Made by a program: the position numbers and the translations under genes. Positions 37,475-49,285 of a DNA stretch of 64,000 nucleotides are shown piece by piece; within the stretch, counting starts at the first letter, position 1; the number at the start of each line of letters is the position of its first letter. Where the stretch lies: assembly GCF_025751515.1 (NCBI RefSeq), contig NZ_JAOWLE010000001.1, forward strand, positions 789,555 to 853,554, written 5' to 3'. A model generated the notes under the pieces. It did no database searches, was not told the origin of the DNA, and saw only the letters and a program-made list of their open reading frames with translations. The stretch comes from Actibacterium sp. XHP0104. GTDB taxonomy: Bacteria > Pseudomonadota > Alphaproteobacteria > Rhodobacterales > Rhodobacteraceae.

Positions 37475-38689
37475 ATGACCAAGATCAAAGTCGAAAACCC
37501 GATCGTCGAGCTGGACGGCGACGAGATGACCCGCATCATGTGGGACTTCATCAAGAAGAAGCTGATCCTGCCCTATCTGGATGTGGATCTGCTGTATTAC
37601 GATCTGGGCATCGAAGAGCGCGACCGCACCGATGACCAGATCACCGTTGATGCCGCCGAAAAGATCAAAGAGGTCGGAGTGGGCGTCAAATGCGCCACCA
37701 TCACCCCCGACGAGGCCCGGGTCGAGGAATTCGGCCTGAAACAGATGTGGAAATCGCCCAACGGCACGATCCGCAACATCCTGGGCGGCGTGGTGTTCCG
37801 TCAGCCGATCATCTGCAAGAACGTACCGCGCCTGGTGCCGGGCTGGACCCGCCCCATCGTTGTGGGCCGTCACGCTTTTGGTGATCAGTACAAGGCCACC
37901 GATTTCCACTTTCCCGGCAAGGGCAAGCTGACGATGAAATTCGAAGGCGAAGACGGCACCGTCATCGAGAAACTGGTCTATGACGCGCCTTCGGCGGGTG
38001 TTTACCAGGCGATGTATAACCTCGACGACTCGATCATCGATTTCGCCCGCGCCTCGCTGAACTATGGCCTGTCGATGAAATGGCCGGTCTACCTGTCGAC
38101 CAAGAACACCATCCTCAAGGCCTATGACGGCCGGTTCAAGGATCTGTTCCAGAAGGTCTATGAGGAAGAATTCGCCGAAGAGTTCAAGAAGGCCGGCATC
38201 TGGTACGAACACCGTCTGATCGACGACATGGTCGCCTGTGCTCTGAAATGGAACGGCGGGTTCGTCTGGGCCTGCAAGAATTATGACGGCGATGTGCAAT
38301 CCGACACCGTGGCGCAGGGCTTTGGCAGCCTCGGCCTGATGGCCTCGCAGCTGATGACGCCCGACGGCAAGATCGTCGAGGCCGAGGCCGCCCACGGCAC
38401 CGTCACCCGCCATTATCGCCAGCACCAGGCCGGCAAGCAGACCTCGACCAACTCGGTCGCGTCGATTTATGCCTGGTCGGGCGGCCTCAAGCACCGCGCC
38501 AAGCTGGATGGCAACGCCCAGTTGCAGCATTTCGCCGAAAGCCTGGAGCGGGTCGTGGTCGACACCGTCGAAAGCGGCTTCATGACCAAGGATCTGGCCC
38601 TGCTGGTCGGCCCCGATCAGAAATGGCTGACCACGATGGGCTTCCTCGAAAAGATCGACGAGAACCTGAACAAGGCGCTTGCGGGCTAA
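37475..38689 (+). CDS. icd: NADP-dependent isocitrate dehydrogenase, homodimeric eukaryote-like type
   Basis: TCA-cycle enzyme converting isocitrate to 2-oxoglutarate with NADP. 404 residues. [23 protein letters not shown] at the start, [20 protein letters not shown] in the substrate site, and [16 protein letters not shown] and [14 protein letters not shown] near the cofactor site match the type II subfamily shared with eukaryotic cytosolic/mitochondrial enzymes. The upstream in-frame extension is a leader, not protein. A monomeric, non-homologous isocitrate dehydrogenase is also present in this window. Confidence 0.96.
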   Translation: MTKIKVENPIVELDGDEMTRIMWDFIKKKLILPYLDVDLLYYDLGIEERDRTDDQITVDAAEKIKEVGVGVKCATITPDEARVEEFGLKQMWKSPNGTIRNILGGVVFRQPIICKNVPRLVPGWTRPIVVGRHAFGDQYKATDFHFPGKGKLTMKFEGEDGTVIEKLVYDAPSAGVYQAMYNLDDSIIDFARASLNYGLSMKWPVYLSTKNTILKAYDGRFKDLFQKVYEEEFAEEFKKAGIWYEHRLIDDMVACALKWNGGFVWACKNYDGDVQSDTVAQGFGSLGLMASQLMTPDGKIVEAEAAHGTVTRHYRQHQAGKQTSTNSVASIYAWSGGLKHRAKLDGNAQLQHFAESLERVVVDTVESGFMTKDLALLVGPDQKWLTTMGFLEKIDENLNKALAG

Positions 38690-38711
38690 GCCAGCGATTG
38701 CTTTTGCAAAC

Positions 38712-38737
38712 CGATCCGGCGGGCCTACGCCGGATCG
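38712..38737 (+). terminator. Hairpin after dimeric icd
   Basis: A perfect 10-bp stem CGATCCGGCG/CGCCGGATCG with loop GGCCTA begins 22 bp after the stop. There is no T run after it, so it may be a rho-dependent stop or an mRNA 3' protector. Confidence 0.55.
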
Positions 38738-38815
38738 ACCGCCCTTGCCCACTGCTGCGCTTGCCAATATCGCGGAATCCAATATCCTGCGACCAACCAT
38801 GAATGAGCGGGGCAC

Positions 38816-39880
38816 ATGGCTTTTCTTTATGTCTACAGTCCGTCGGATTTCATCTCGCCTCTTCCCGATGAGGCGGGCAACTCTGCCGATGGCACCGCGC
38901 CTTTTGTCCTGATCCTGTCTCCGACCGCGTCCCCGACCATCATCGAGATCACCGATGACGATCTCATTCTGGACGAGGTCGACAACACCCAGCAGTTTCT
39001 GACCAGCGATGTCACCATCGACGGCACGTTCTATGCCGCCGGAACCAGCGTCAACGCCGCCTATGACCTCAGCAATTCCGGCACGGGTCTGACGATCACC
39101 TCGATCCAGTTCGGCGGCAATGGCAACCAGCAGGGCACGGTCGAAGGCATCGTTTCCAGCGCGCCGCTGACGCCCGGCCAGACCTATACGTTCGACACCG
39201 AGATCTCGTCTCACACCGCAGACACGCCCTATACCGATTACATCGCCTGTTTTGCCCGTGGCACGCTGATCGAAACGAACAAGGGCCCGGTGCCGGTCGA
39301 AGATCTGAAACCCGGCGACTTTCTGATCACCTATGACCGGCGCGTGGTGCGGCTGCGCGCCAAGCCGTGGCGCCGGATCGAGGCCGCTGAATTGCAGCAA
39401 AAGCCGAACCTGCGCCCCGTGCGCATTGCCGCGGGCGCCTTGTCCAACGGCGTGCCGCGCCGCGATCTGCTGGTGTCGCCGCAGCACCGCCTGTTGGTGA
39501 ATTCGTCGATCACGCTGCGCATGTTCGGACAGCAAGAGGTGCTGGTCGCGGCCATCCATCACACCCGCCTGCCCGGCATCTATGTCGATGAATCGATCCT
39601 CAGCGTCGAATATCACCACCTGGTGCTTGATCGTCACGACATCATCTTGGCCGAGGGCGTGCCGAGTGAAAGCCTTTATCCCGGCCCGGTCGCCCTGGCG
39701 TCGATCACGCAAGAGGCCCGCGCGGAACTTTTCGCCATTCTGCCCGAGCTGAACGCGCCCGACCGCCACCCCGATCCGGCGCGTCCCATCCCGCCCGGCA
39801 AACTGCAAAAGAAACTGGTGGAACGGCACCTGCGCAATCGCAAGCCGACCTTGGGGCAGTCCATCCCCCCCGCGCTGTGA
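38816..39880 (+). CDS. Hint-domain (hedgehog/intein-like) protein
   Basis: 354 residues. The first 140 residues are a Thr/Asp-rich beta domain with no signal peptide. The Hint fold starts at Cys145 (IACFARGTLIET), followed by GPVPVEDLKPGDFLITYD, VSPQHRLLV and YHHLVLDRHDIILAEGVPSESLYPG (in two parts). This Hint_2-type architecture is abundant in Rhodobacterales, often on secreted or surface proteins, and the Cys suggests self-cleavage, not shown here. Its stop overlaps the SMR transporter start by one base. Confidence 0.88.
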   Translation: MAFLYVYSPSDFISPLPDEAGNSADGTAPFVLILSPTASPTIIEITDDDLILDEVDNTQQFLTSDVTIDGTFYAAGTSVNAAYDLSNSGTGLTITSIQFGGNGNQQGTVEGIVSSAPLTPGQTYTFDTEISSHTADTPYTDYIACFARGTLIETNKGPVPVEDLKPGDFLITYDRRVVRLRAKPWRRIEAAELQQKPNLRPVRIAAGALSNGVPRRDLLVSPQHRLLVNSSITLRMFGQQEVLVAAIHHTRLPGIYVDESILSVEYHHLVLDRHDIILAEGVPSESLYPGPVALASITQEARAELFAILPELNAPDRHPDPARPIPPGKLQKKLVERHLRNRKPTLGQSIPPAL

Positions 39881-40215
39881 TGCCCCGCGCCTATCTCTTG
39901 CTGCTGATCGCGGTGGTGGCCGAAACGATCGGCACGGCCTCGATGCAGGCCAGCCAGCAATTCACCCGGCTGTGGCCCTCGGTGCTGGTGGTGGTGGGCT
40001 ATGGGGTGGCGTTCTATTTCATGGCGCAGACACTGAAATACATGCAGGTCGGCATGGTTTACGCCATTTGGTCGGGGCTGGGGATCGTCTTGATCGCGAT
40101 CTTTGGCTGGCTGATCTTCGGCCAGAAGATCGACCTTGGCGGGCTGGTCGGGCTGGGGCTGATCGTGGCCGGTGTGCTGGTGATTCATCTCTTCTCGAAA
40201 ACCGCGATGCATTAA
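39880..40215 (+). CDS. SMR-family multidrug efflux transporter
   Basis: Small four-helix proton antiporter, active as a dimer, 111 residues. The essential membrane glutamate is Glu15 in [34 protein letters not shown] is the conserved second and third helix region, and [14 protein letters not shown] the fourth. It resembles EmrE/QacE; substrates could be quaternary cations or guanidinium. The start is ATG, overlapping the Hint gene stop (TGATG), so the two are coupled. Confidence 0.92.
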   Translation: MPRAYLLLLIAVVAETIGTASMQASQQFTRLWPSVLVVVGYGVAFYFMAQTLKYMQVGMVYAIWSGLGIVLIAIFGWLIFGQKIDLGGLVGLGLIVAGVLVIHLFSKTAMH

Positions 40216-40275
40216 GGCTGGCCTTTTCTGCGGGCGCACGGTATGGCCCCGGCAACCCCGCATAAGGCAGACGTT

Positions 40276-42096
<1,821 letters not shown>

Positions 42097-42120
42097 TCTC
42101 AGGGCCGCTTACAAATACGT

Positions 42121-42147
42121 AGCCAGAAGCTGAACAAGCTTCTGGCT
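42121..42147. repeat. 10-bp-stem inverted repeat after typA
   Basis: AGCCAGAAGC and GCTTCTGGCT form a perfect stem around TGAACAA, extended by CGTA/TACG outside with a small bulge. It lies 24 bp after typA, at the boundary with lower-GC DNA. There is no T run, so it is only a possible terminator or boundary hairpin. Confidence 0.6.
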
Positions 42148-42164
42148 CTACGCGCTTGCCTGGC

Positions 42165-42314
42165 ATGCTGCCGAGATGGCAGCCGAAAGCCGCGCGGCAA
42201 CAGGTGCGCCTCATCGAGGCTGCCAGGCAGTTTCATAAATGGCTTGATGAACGTTTGGTTGCCCGCTTGCCTGAAACCCAAGAATACGCAGCCCCCTCTT
42301 CCCGCTCTGATTGA
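42165..42314 (+). CDS. Possible 49-residue ORF in the typA downstream gap
   Basis: Runs MLPRWQPKAARQQVRLIEAA to PSSRSD. The helical, charged middle (FHKWLDERLVARLPETQEY) looks protein-like and the frame is open for about 64 codons, but no good ribosome site precedes the ATG and no family is recognised. The rest of the gap (42315-42409) is AT-rich leader for the next gene. Confidence 0.3.
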   Translation: MLPRWQPKAARQQVRLIEAARQFHKWLDERLVARLPETQEYAAPSSRSD

Positions 42315-42409
42315 GGTTTTCAGTTGACCTCAACCCGAACTAAAGAAAAAAACTAGGTCTATGGTTACGTGATCTCCGCGGGAGAGGTGGGGATCGATTG
42401 GGGAATGAC

Positions 42410-43237
42410 ATGTCCAAGAAGAAACGGCTCTACGTAAGCGGCCTATGGATCATAGCTGACAACCCAAAGAATGATGCCGACCATTACGCCAGCCTGCTTC
42501 CAAGAACATTTGATCTGCTAAGTGGATCAACCGTCTGGTTCTACACGAACAATGATACTGTCACCCAAGAGATATCCGAGCTTGCGCAGACCCGTGGGAT
42601 TGATCTGGTCACGAAGCGCCTGGAGATACCGGAGCTTCCCGGGTGGGATGCCTCTAACGCCGCCCTAGCCGCGTGCGAGAACATGAAGCTGGATCGTTTT
42701 GCTCGACCGAAATCATATGCAAACGAAAAAGGCGTCGTCCATTACTGGCGTGATCTCAAAGGCGGGGGGGCCGACACCTATCGGGCCATGCTCGCCATCT
42801 GGCTGAGCAAAGTGGCTTTGACCTCGGCTGCCGCGCGCACTCAGCAGCAAGGGTCGATCGCGTGGGTCGACGCGTCCGTTTCCAGGTTCAGCAACAAGCG
42901 CTCGAACTGGGACTTTACCCACGATCCTGGCGAGGTCGGAAAGATATCTCACTACGCTACGCCGATGCGCTATTTGGGGCGCGCACTGCCCCTGAATGCA
43001 AGCTACATGGAAGGCACCTTGACCGCCTGGAACAGGCTGGAAGGCCTTTTCAATGACGCCCTTATCAGGTCGCTAGAGGCCCCTTACGGGCACGATGAAG
43101 AGACGGTTCTGGGCCAGTGCATCAGCGAAGCGCCAGACCTCTTTCGCTGTATTGGTGGCCCCAAAGGCACCGAAAAACGAAAGTTTCCCTGGCTGCGGCT
43201 GAGAAAATCGCACGAGAGGACGGGATGGTCATTATAG
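42410..43237 (+). CDS. HtrL/WlaTC-like protein, probable glycan-related enzyme
   Basis: 275 residues, cytoplasmic. The pattern resembles HtrL_YibB/WlaTC proteins encoded in LPS and surface-glycan loci: VSGLWIIADNPKND at the start, TVWFYTNNDT, then YRAMLAIWLSKVALTSAAA followed by IAWVDASVSRF, which matches the WxSK and WIDAG-type blocks of that family. Assignment is by eye and tentative. ATG with GGGGAA six bases before it was preferred to an upstream TTG. GC and codon use are clearly lower than the core genes, suggesting acquisition. Confidence 0.55.
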   Translation: MSKKKRLYVSGLWIIADNPKNDADHYASLLPRTFDLLSGSTVWFYTNNDTVTQEISELAQTRGIDLVTKRLEIPELPGWDASNAALAACENMKLDRFARPKSYANEKGVVHYWRDLKGGGADTYRAMLAIWLSKVALTSAAARTQQQGSIAWVDASVSRFSNKRSNWDFTHDPGEVGKISHYATPMRYLGRALPLNASYMEGTLTAWNRLEGLFNDALIRSLEAPYGHDEETVLGQCISEAPDLFRCIGGPKGTEKRKFPWLRLRKSHERTGWSL

Positions 43238-43377
43238 TGCGGCCTCATTCGGGCGGTGGGATTTGAGACCGCGGAAAGTATCCGGCCAACGCTCTCGATT
43301 GTGGTTGGCGAAGAGTGCTTTCGCGATCTATCCCCACCCATGGTCGCGAATTTCACAGCTGTGCGATGGAGAGCTCG

Positions 43378-44076
43378 GTGAAGTCACAAAAAATTCTTAA
43401 CGCTTTGTCACATCGTCTGCACCCCGGGCGCGATCGACGTATCATGGTTGCCGGGACGTTCCGTTCGGGCACAAATCTGGCGCATCACTGCCTCGGGGAA
43501 TTTTTCAAGACAAAGCCTGTCTACAACACGTGGTTTTGGAAACATGGCGTGCCGCCGACCAATCTGCAAAAGCCAATTCCTGAACACGTTCCGATACTTG
43601 TGATGTCGAAAGACCCCGCCACGCTCAATATTTCTCTGTACCGATTTTGGAAAGCTCGGCGGCCGGAATTGGTTGTCGACACAACCCTTTCCCAATTTGT
43701 TCGCCGGCGTTTCGTTGTCTATGACAATAGCCGCGGGAACATTGACCCAAAATACTACTACCTCACCCCAACCGAGTACTGGAACCAGTTCTATTTCTCG
43801 TGGCTGAACTGGGAAGAGGTCAAACAACGCTGCGCGTTCCTCAGAGTAGAGGATCTCATGGCGGCCCCAGATCTGGAGCTCTCCCGCATAGCCTCTCAAC
43901 TTGGCCTCGAACGCCGAACTGACGCCGAGGTCGTGCTGCCGCAGCATCGTGTCGGACCAACACCACCTACAGAAATCAGGGAACAGGATCTCGGCTTAAC
44001 AGACGACGATGTCGCTTTCATACGATCAGCGGTCGACCAGTCGATCGCTGCCAAGCTGGGGTATGACTATAGCTAG
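43378..44076 (+). CDS. Sulfotransferase-like protein
   Basis: Probable PAPS-dependent sulfotransferase, 232 residues. The phosphosulfate-binding loop is AGTFRSGTNLA at residues 25-35. A second conserved region is VMSKDPATLNISLYRFW with the Ser/Arg pattern of the 3'-phosphate site, followed by FLRVEDLM, the usual end of the core fold. The GTG start was chosen because GGAGAG lies just upstream; an in-frame ATG 12 bp earlier has no such site. It is lower in GC and follows the HtrL-like gene, fitting a role in decorating a surface polysaccharide. Confidence 0.68.
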   Translation: MKSQKILNALSHRLHPGRDRRIMVAGTFRSGTNLAHHCLGEFFKTKPVYNTWFWKHGVPPTNLQKPIPEHVPILVMSKDPATLNISLYRFWKARRPELVVDTTLSQFVRRRFVVYDNSRGNIDPKYYYLTPTEYWNQFYFSWLNWEEVKQRCAFLRVEDLMAAPDLELSRIASQLGLERRTDAEVVLPQHRVGPTPPTEIREQDLGLTDDDVAFIRSAVDQSIAAKLGYDYS

Positions 44077-44207
44077 AAAACCGGCAACCCCGGTGCAGAT
44101 CCATCGAGACCTGTCATGGTCAAAGGAACAGACGGGTTTCCGCCATCGGGGCGGCCTTTTGATTTCCGGCCGGGCTGCGCTACAGTTTTCCCAAAGGGAG
44201 GACACCC

Positions 44208-44798
44208 ATGCGCAAACTTCAGGTTCAGGGGGTGCATCACATCACCCTCACCGGCGCCGACCGGCAGACCAGCATCGACTTCTGGGAGGGCGTGCTGGGC
44301 ATGCCCTTTGTCTTTGACCAGCCCAATCTCGACAATCCCGACGAGGGGCACCTGTATTTCGATCCGGGCGACGGGCGGCTGATCACCGTGTTCACCAACG
44401 AAGGCCGCACGCCCAACCCGCGCCGCACCCCGACCGAGCCGGGCTGCGTGCATCACCTGGCTTTCAATGTCTCGAAGGCCACGTTCAGCCAGGCGGTGAC
44501 GCGGCTGAATGAGCGCGGCATAAAGCATTCCGGCCCCAAGGATCGGGGGTTTATGGATTCGATCTATTTCACCGATCCGATGGGGTTGTTGATCGAACTG
44601 GCCTGCTATCGGTTTGAGCCGCCGGTGGGCTGCACCCATGCCGATGTGATGATCGAGGCCCACCGCATCCGCGTGGCGCGCGGTGACTATAATATCGCCG
44701 AAGAGCACCTTGCCGATGTCATCGAACTGTTGGTCGCGCGCCGCCAGCAATCGCTATCGGACGACCGTGCGCCCAAAGACCCGTTCGCGCGGCGCTAG
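44208..44798 (+). CDS. VOC-family metalloprotein (glyoxalase/extradiol dioxygenase fold)
   Basis: 196 residues with two beta-alpha-beta modules. GVHHITLTGAD, VHHLAFNVS and LLIELACYRFE supply His, His and Glu in the order of the vicinal oxygen chelate metal site. The C-terminal 50 residues (AEEHLADVIELLVARRQQSL) extend past the core. A putative promoter TTGATT-16 bp-TACAGT lies just before it, with AGGGAGGA as ribosome site. Substrate unknown; ring-cleavage or glyoxalase activity are both possible. Confidence 0.82.
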   Translation: MRKLQVQGVHHITLTGADRQTSIDFWEGVLGMPFVFDQPNLDNPDEGHLYFDPGDGRLITVFTNEGRTPNPRRTPTEPGCVHHLAFNVSKATFSQAVTRLNERGIKHSGPKDRGFMDSIYFTDPMGLLIELACYRFEPPVGCTHADVMIEAHRIRVARGDYNIAEEHLADVIELLVARRQQSLSDDRAPKDPFARR

Positions 44799-44801
44799 GG
44801 G

Positions 44802-45089
44802 TTATTCGAGGGTCTCGACGACCATCAGCTCGCGCTCGGAGGCGTCGCGGGCGTGGCTCAGCGCCTCTTGGTATTCGGGGCTGTCGTAACAGGCCTGCGC
44901 CGCCTCGATCGAGGCAAAGCGCACCACCACGTTGCGCTGACGCTCGCGGCCCTCTAGCTGCACGTACCGGCCGCCGCGCGCGATGAACGTGCCGCCATGC
45001 TTGGCGATGGCCGGGCCGGCCAGCTCGATATAACGGGCAAAGGACACCGGGTCGGTGACGGTGATATGCGAGATCCACAAGGCGGCCAT
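44802..45089 (-). CDS. DUF1330 protein (first copy)
   Basis: 95 residues of the dimeric alpha-beta barrel type. WISHITVTDPVSFARYIELAGPAI, the RGGRYVQLEG strand, VVVRFASIEAAQACYDSPEYQEAL and closing RELMVVETLE are the DUF1330 pattern. No catalytic residue can be assigned. It ends 3 bp from the convergent VOC gene and lies 2 bp after a paralogue. Confidence 0.85.
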   Translation of the reverse strand: MAALWISHITVTDPVSFARYIELAGPAIAKHGGTFIARGGRYVQLEGRERQRNVVVRFASIEAAQACYDSPEYQEALSHARDASERELMVVETLE

Positions 45090-45091
45090 GG

Positions 45092-45376
45092 TCAGATTCC
45101 TTCAACGATTACCAGATCACGCTCGGAACTGCGCAGCGCAACCGGCAAGATCTTGCGATACTCGGGCGAGTTATACCAGGCCAGCGCCTGTTCGCGGCTG
45201 GGGAACTCGATCAGCACATGGCGATCAGGCCCCTGCCCCTCGACGATGGATTGCGCGCCGCCCTTTACCAGAAACCGCCCCCCGGCCTGTTCGGCCAGGG
45301 CCACGGTCTGACTGGCATAGGTCATGTAATCGTCCGCATCGGTCACGTTGATACGGGCGATGATATAGGCGGGCAC
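45092..45376 (-). CDS. DUF1330 protein (second copy)
   Basis: 94 residues, paralogue of the neighbouring gene: IARINVTDADDYMTYASQTVALAEQAGG, RFLVKGGAQSIVEGQ, VLIEFPSREQALAWYNSPEYRKI and SERDLVIVEGI line up with it in order. The tandem duplication is old, since the sequences differ at most positions. It follows alaS by 5 bp and may be cotranscribed with it. Confidence 0.85.
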   Translation of the reverse strand: MPAYIIARINVTDADDYMTYASQTVALAEQAGGRFLVKGGAQSIVEGQGPDRHVLIEFPSREQALAWYNSPEYRKILPVALRSSERDLVIVEGI

Positions 45377-45381
45377 GGCGA

Positions 45382-48039
45382 TCAGCCCGCGATCACGGCT
45401 TCGGCGGCGGCGATGGCGGCATCGGCATTGGCCACGTCCTTGGCCCCGCCCTGCGCCATGTCGGGGCGGCCACCGCCACCCTTGCCGCCCAGTTGCTCGA
45501 CCGCAGCCTTGACCAGATCGACGGCCGACAGGCTGCCCTTGAGGTCATCGGTCACACCGGCCGCGACCGCCGCCTTGCCGCCGGTATCGGCAATCAGCAG
45601 CACCGCACCCGATCCGATGCGCGACTTGTGCTCGTCGATCAGGGCGGGCAGATCCTTGCCCGACACGCCCGACAGCACCTGCGCCACGAAGGCCACGCCG
45701 TTCACATCCTTGCTGGCCGGGGCCGCGGCACCGCCGCCGCCCGACATGGCCAGTTCGCGCCGCAGCTGAGCCAGCTCGTTCTGCATGGCCTTGCGTTCAT
45801 CGACCAGCGCCTTGACGCGCTCGGCCACCTCGGCGGGCTGGGCTTTCAGCACCTCGGCCACGGCCGACAGGCGCTGTTGCTGCGACACCAGGTGATCCAG
45901 CGCCGCCTGGCCGGTCAGCGCCTCGATCCGGCGCACTCCGGCCGAAGAGGCACTGTCGCCCAGCACAACGCACAGGCCGATATCGCCGGTCTGTTTGACA
46001 TGGGTGCCGCCGCACAGCTCAAGCGACCAGGTGTTGCCGTCATGGCCCTTGCCGGTCGCCTTGCGGCCCATCGACACCACGCGCACCTCGTCGCCGTATT
46101 TCTCTCCGAACAGGGCCTGCGCACCGATGGCGCGGGCGTCATCGGGCGTCATGATCCGGGTCTCGACAGGGCTGTTCTGGCGAATAAAGGCGTTCACGTC
46201 GGTTTCGACCTTGGCCAGCTCTTCGGCGCTTAGCGCCTTGGCATGGCTGAAGTCAAAGCGCAGACGATCGGCCGCGTTCAGCGAGCCGCGCTGCGCCACG
46301 TGATCGCCCAGGGTTTCGCGCAGGGCCTCGTGCAGCAGGTGCGTCGCCGAGTGGTTGGCACGAATGGCTGAGCGGCGCGCATGATCGACGCGCAGTTCCA
46401 GCGGGTCGCCCACACTCAGCGGTTTTTCGGTCGGGGTGACGCGATGAGCAAAGACACCGCCGGGCATCTTTTGCGTATCGGCCACGGCGCCATTGCCGCC
46501 GGCGCGCAAGATCGTGCCGCTGTCGCCCACCTGACCACCGGATTCGGCGTAGAACGGCGTCTGGTTCACAACCATCCAGCCCTCTTCATTCGCGCCCAGC
46601 TGTTTGACCTCGGCCCCGTCCTTGATCAGCGCCACGACCTGGCCCTCGGCCACTTCGGTCTCGTAGCCCAGGAAATCGGTCGCGCCGTGCTTTTCGGCGA
46701 TGTCGAACCAGATCGCGGCGTCCTTGGTTTCGCCCGACCCGGCCCAGCTGGCACGGGCCTTGGCCTTTTGCTCGGCCATGGCGGCGTCGAACCCGTCGGT
46801 ATCGACCGCGCGCCCCTTTTCGCGCAAGGCGTCCTGCGTCAGGTCAAGCGGGAAGCCGTAGGTGTCATAGAGTTTGAACGCGGCCTCGCCGGGCAGCGCG
46901 GCGTCACCGGGCAGCTTGGCCAGCTCGTCGTCCAGCAGGCGCAGACCGCGGTCGAGCGTCTGGATGAAACGGGTCTCTTCCAGTTTCAGCGTTTCCTCGA
47001 TCATCGCCTGGCCGCGACGCAGCTCGGGATAGGCCTCGCCCATCTGCTGCACAAGCGCGGGCACCAGGCGGTGCATGATCGGGTCTTTGGCGCCCAGCAG
47101 GTGCGCGTGACGCATGGCTCGGCGCATGATCCGGCGCAGCACGTAACCACGGCCGTCATTGCTGGGCATCACGCCATCGGCAATCAGGAACGAGGTCGAG
47201 CGCAGGTGATCGGCGATCACGCGGTGATGCACGTTGCCGGGGCCGTCGGGGTCTTGGCTGGTGGCGTTGGCGCTGGCCTCGATCAGGGCGCGCATCAGGT
47301 CGGTGTCATAGTTGTCGTGCTTGCCCTGCAGCAGCGCGCCGATCCGCTCCAGCCCCATGCCGGTGTCGATCGACTGCATGTCGAGGGCGCGCATGGTGCC
47401 GTCCTCGAACTGTTCGTTCTGCATGAACACGACGTTCCAGATCTCGATGAACCGGTCGCCGTCTTCCTCGGGCGATCCCGGAGGGCCGCCCCAGATATGG
47501 TCGCCGTGGTCATAAAAGATCTCGGTGCAGGGGCCGCAGGGGCCGGTCGGGCCCATCTGCCAGAAGTTGTCGGAGGTGGCGATGCGAATGATCCGATCCT
47601 CGGGCACGCCGACCTTTTTCCAGATCTCAAAGGCCTCGTCATCGGTGTGATAGACGGTGGTCAGCAACCGGCTGGCATCGATATCGAAATCCTTGGTGAT
47701 CAGCTCCCAGGCATAGGGGATCGCCTCGGTCTTGAAATAATCGCCAAAGCTGAAATTGCCCAGCATTTCAAAGAACGTGTGGTGGCGCGCGGTATAGCCG
47801 ACATTGTCGAGGTCGTTATGCTTGCCCCCGGCCCGCACGCATTTCTGCGAGGTCGTGGCGCGGGTGTAATCGCGGGTCTCAACCCCGGTGAAACAGTTCT
47901 TGAACTGCACCATGCCCGAGTTGGTGAACATCAGCGTCGGGTCGTTGCGCGGAACCAGCGGAGAGCTATCGACCACGGTATGGCCGTTGCGTTCAAAGTA
48001 ATTCAGGAAAGTCGAACGGATATCGTTCAAGCTCGGCAT
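45382..48039 (-). CDS. alaS: Alanine--tRNA ligase
   Basis: Charges tRNA-Ala and edits Ser/Gly mischarging. 885 residues, full length. Class II motif 1 region ([19 protein letters not shown]), the [11 protein letters not shown] segment, editing-domain zinc-site blocks ([14 protein letters not shown] with paired His, and [15 protein letters not shown]) and the C-terminal C-Ala domain with coiled coil ([19 protein letters not shown]) and Gly-rich end are present. GGCCCGTAAC precedes the ATG. Confidence 0.97.
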   Translation of the reverse strand: MPSLNDIRSTFLNYFERNGHTVVDSSPLVPRNDPTLMFTNSGMVQFKNCFTGVETRDYTRATTSQKCVRAGGKHNDLDNVGYTARHHTFFEMLGNFSFGDYFKTEAIPYAWELITKDFDIDASRLLTTVYHTDDEAFEIWKKVGVPEDRIIRIATSDNFWQMGPTGPCGPCTEIFYDHGDHIWGGPPGSPEEDGDRFIEIWNVVFMQNEQFEDGTMRALDMQSIDTGMGLERIGALLQGKHDNYDTDLMRALIEASANATSQDPDGPGNVHHRVIADHLRSTSFLIADGVMPSNDGRGYVLRRIMRRAMRHAHLLGAKDPIMHRLVPALVQQMGEAYPELRRGQAMIEETLKLEETRFIQTLDRGLRLLDDELAKLPGDAALPGEAAFKLYDTYGFPLDLTQDALREKGRAVDTDGFDAAMAEQKAKARASWAGSGETKDAAIWFDIAEKHGATDFLGYETEVAEGQVVALIKDGAEVKQLGANEEGWMVVNQTPFYAESGGQVGDSGTILRAGGNGAVADTQKMPGGVFAHRVTPTEKPLSVGDPLELRVDHARRSAIRANHSATHLLHEALRETLGDHVAQRGSLNAADRLRFDFSHAKALSAEELAKVETDVNAFIRQNSPVETRIMTPDDARAIGAQALFGEKYGDEVRVVSMGRKATGKGHDGNTWSLELCGGTHVKQTGDIGLCVVLGDSASSAGVRRIEALTGQAALDHLVSQQQRLSAVAEVLKAQPAEVAERVKALVDERKAMQNELAQLRRELAMSGGGGAAAPASKDVNGVAFVAQVLSGVSGKDLPALIDEHKSRIGSGAVLLIADTGGKAAVAAGVTDDLKGSLSAVDLVKAAVEQLGGKGGGGRPDMAQGGAKDVANADAAIAAAEAVIAG

Positions 48040-48114
48040 GTTACGGGCCTTTCGCGCAGTGCATTCGGATCAATTCCGTTTATCCCTGCGCGCGGGGGCT
48101 GTCCACCGCAACTG

Positions 48115-48144
48115 AAAGGCCGCGAGCGGGTGCGCGCGGCCTTT
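48115..48144 (-). terminator. recA terminator
   Basis: Ten-base arms AAAGGCCGCG and CGCGGCCTTT form a stem with a ten-base loop, 21 bp past the recA stop. T residues flank it on both strands, so it could also act on plus-strand transcripts. Confidence 0.75.
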
Positions 48145-48164
48145 TTGCAGTTATTTCCTTTGGC

Positions 48165-49235
48165 TCACGCTTCGAGGATGTCATCCTCGTCGCTGGCGCC
48201 CATGTCGAATTCCAGACCATGCGCGGCGCGGATCTTGTCTTCGATCTCCAGCGCCATGGCCGGGTTTTCCTTGAGGAAGGTCTTGGCGTTCTCGCGGCCC
48301 TGGCCGATACGTTCGTCGCCATAGCTGAACCAGGCACCGGCCTTGTCCACGACGCCGGCCTTGACGCCCAGATCCAGCAACTCGCCGGTTTTGGAAATCC
48401 CTTCGCCATACATGATGTCGAACTCGACCTGCTTGAACGGCGGCGCGACCTTGTTTTTCACCACTTTCACGCGGGTGGCGTTGCCGACCACCTCGTCACG
48501 GTCCTTGATCGCGCCGATGCGGCGGATATCCAGGCGCACCGAGCTGTAGAATTTCAGCGCGTTACCGCCGGTGGTGGTTTCGGGGCTGCCGAACATCACG
48601 CCGATCTTCATGCGGATCTGGTTGATGAAGATCACCATGCAGTTGCTGCGGCTGATCGAACCGGTCAGCTTGCGCATAGCCTGGCTCATCAGACGGGCCT
48701 GCACGCCGACATTGCTGTCGCCCATGTCGCCCTCAAGTTCCGATTTCGGGGTCAGCGCGGCGACCGAGTCGACCACCACCATGCTGACCGCGCCCGAGCG
48801 CACCAGCGTATCGACAATCTCCAGCGCCTGTTCACCGGTGTCGGGCTGGCTGATCAGCAACTCGTCCAGATCGACGCCCAGCTTTTTCGCATATTGCGGG
48901 TCCAGCGCGTGTTCGGCGTCGACAAAGGCGCAGACGCCGCCTTTTTTCTGCTCTTCGGCCACACAATGCAGCGTGAGCGTGGTCTTGCCCGAGCTTTCCG
49001 GGCCATAGATTTCCACGATCCGGCCCTTGGGCAGACCGCCGATCCCCAGCGCGATATCCAGCCCCAGCGAACCAGTCGAGGTGGCCTCGATCTCCAGGAC
49101 CGGGCTGTCGGCGCCCAGCTTCATGATCGAGCCCTTGCCAAACTGCCGCTCGATCTGCGCCAGCGCGCTGTCCAGCGCCTTTTGTTTGTCGGGGTTGCGC
49201 TTGTCATTCATGCTCAAAAGATCCGCTGTGGCCAT
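48165..49235 (-). CDS. recA: Recombinase RecA
   Basis: Strand-exchange ATPase and SOS co-protease. 356 residues. [15 protein letters not shown], Walker [10 protein letters not shown], the Walker B region [10 protein letters not shown], loop L2 region [20 protein letters not shown] and the acidic C-terminal tail are all present. The start MATADLL matches alphaproteobacterial homologues; an ATG 8 codons in is an alternative. A LexA-type box lies 51 bp upstream. Confidence 0.97.
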   Translation of the reverse strand: MATADLLSMNDKRNPDKQKALDSALAQIERQFGKGSIMKLGADSPVLEIEATSTGSLGLDIALGIGGLPKGRIVEIYGPESSGKTTLTLHCVAEEQKKGGVCAFVDAEHALDPQYAKKLGVDLDELLISQPDTGEQALEIVDTLVRSGAVSMVVVDSVAALTPKSELEGDMGDSNVGVQARLMSQAMRKLTGSISRSNCMVIFINQIRMKIGVMFGSPETTTGGNALKFYSSVRLDIRRIGAIKDRDEVVGNATRVKVVKNKVAPPFKQVEFDIMYGEGISKTGELLDLGVKAGVVDKAGAWFSYGDERIGQGRENAKTFLKENPAMALEIEDKIRAAHGLEFDMGASDEDDILEA

Positions 49236-49285
49236 ACCTGTCGTCCTTATTTCACACCCGATGAGGGGCAGCAATGATTGCTCTT

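Noticed and set aside
37394..39829. 811-codon minus-strand open frame opposite the dimeric icd and Hint genes
   Set aside because: It spans two real genes and their gap, and its translation matches no family; both sense genes are well supported.
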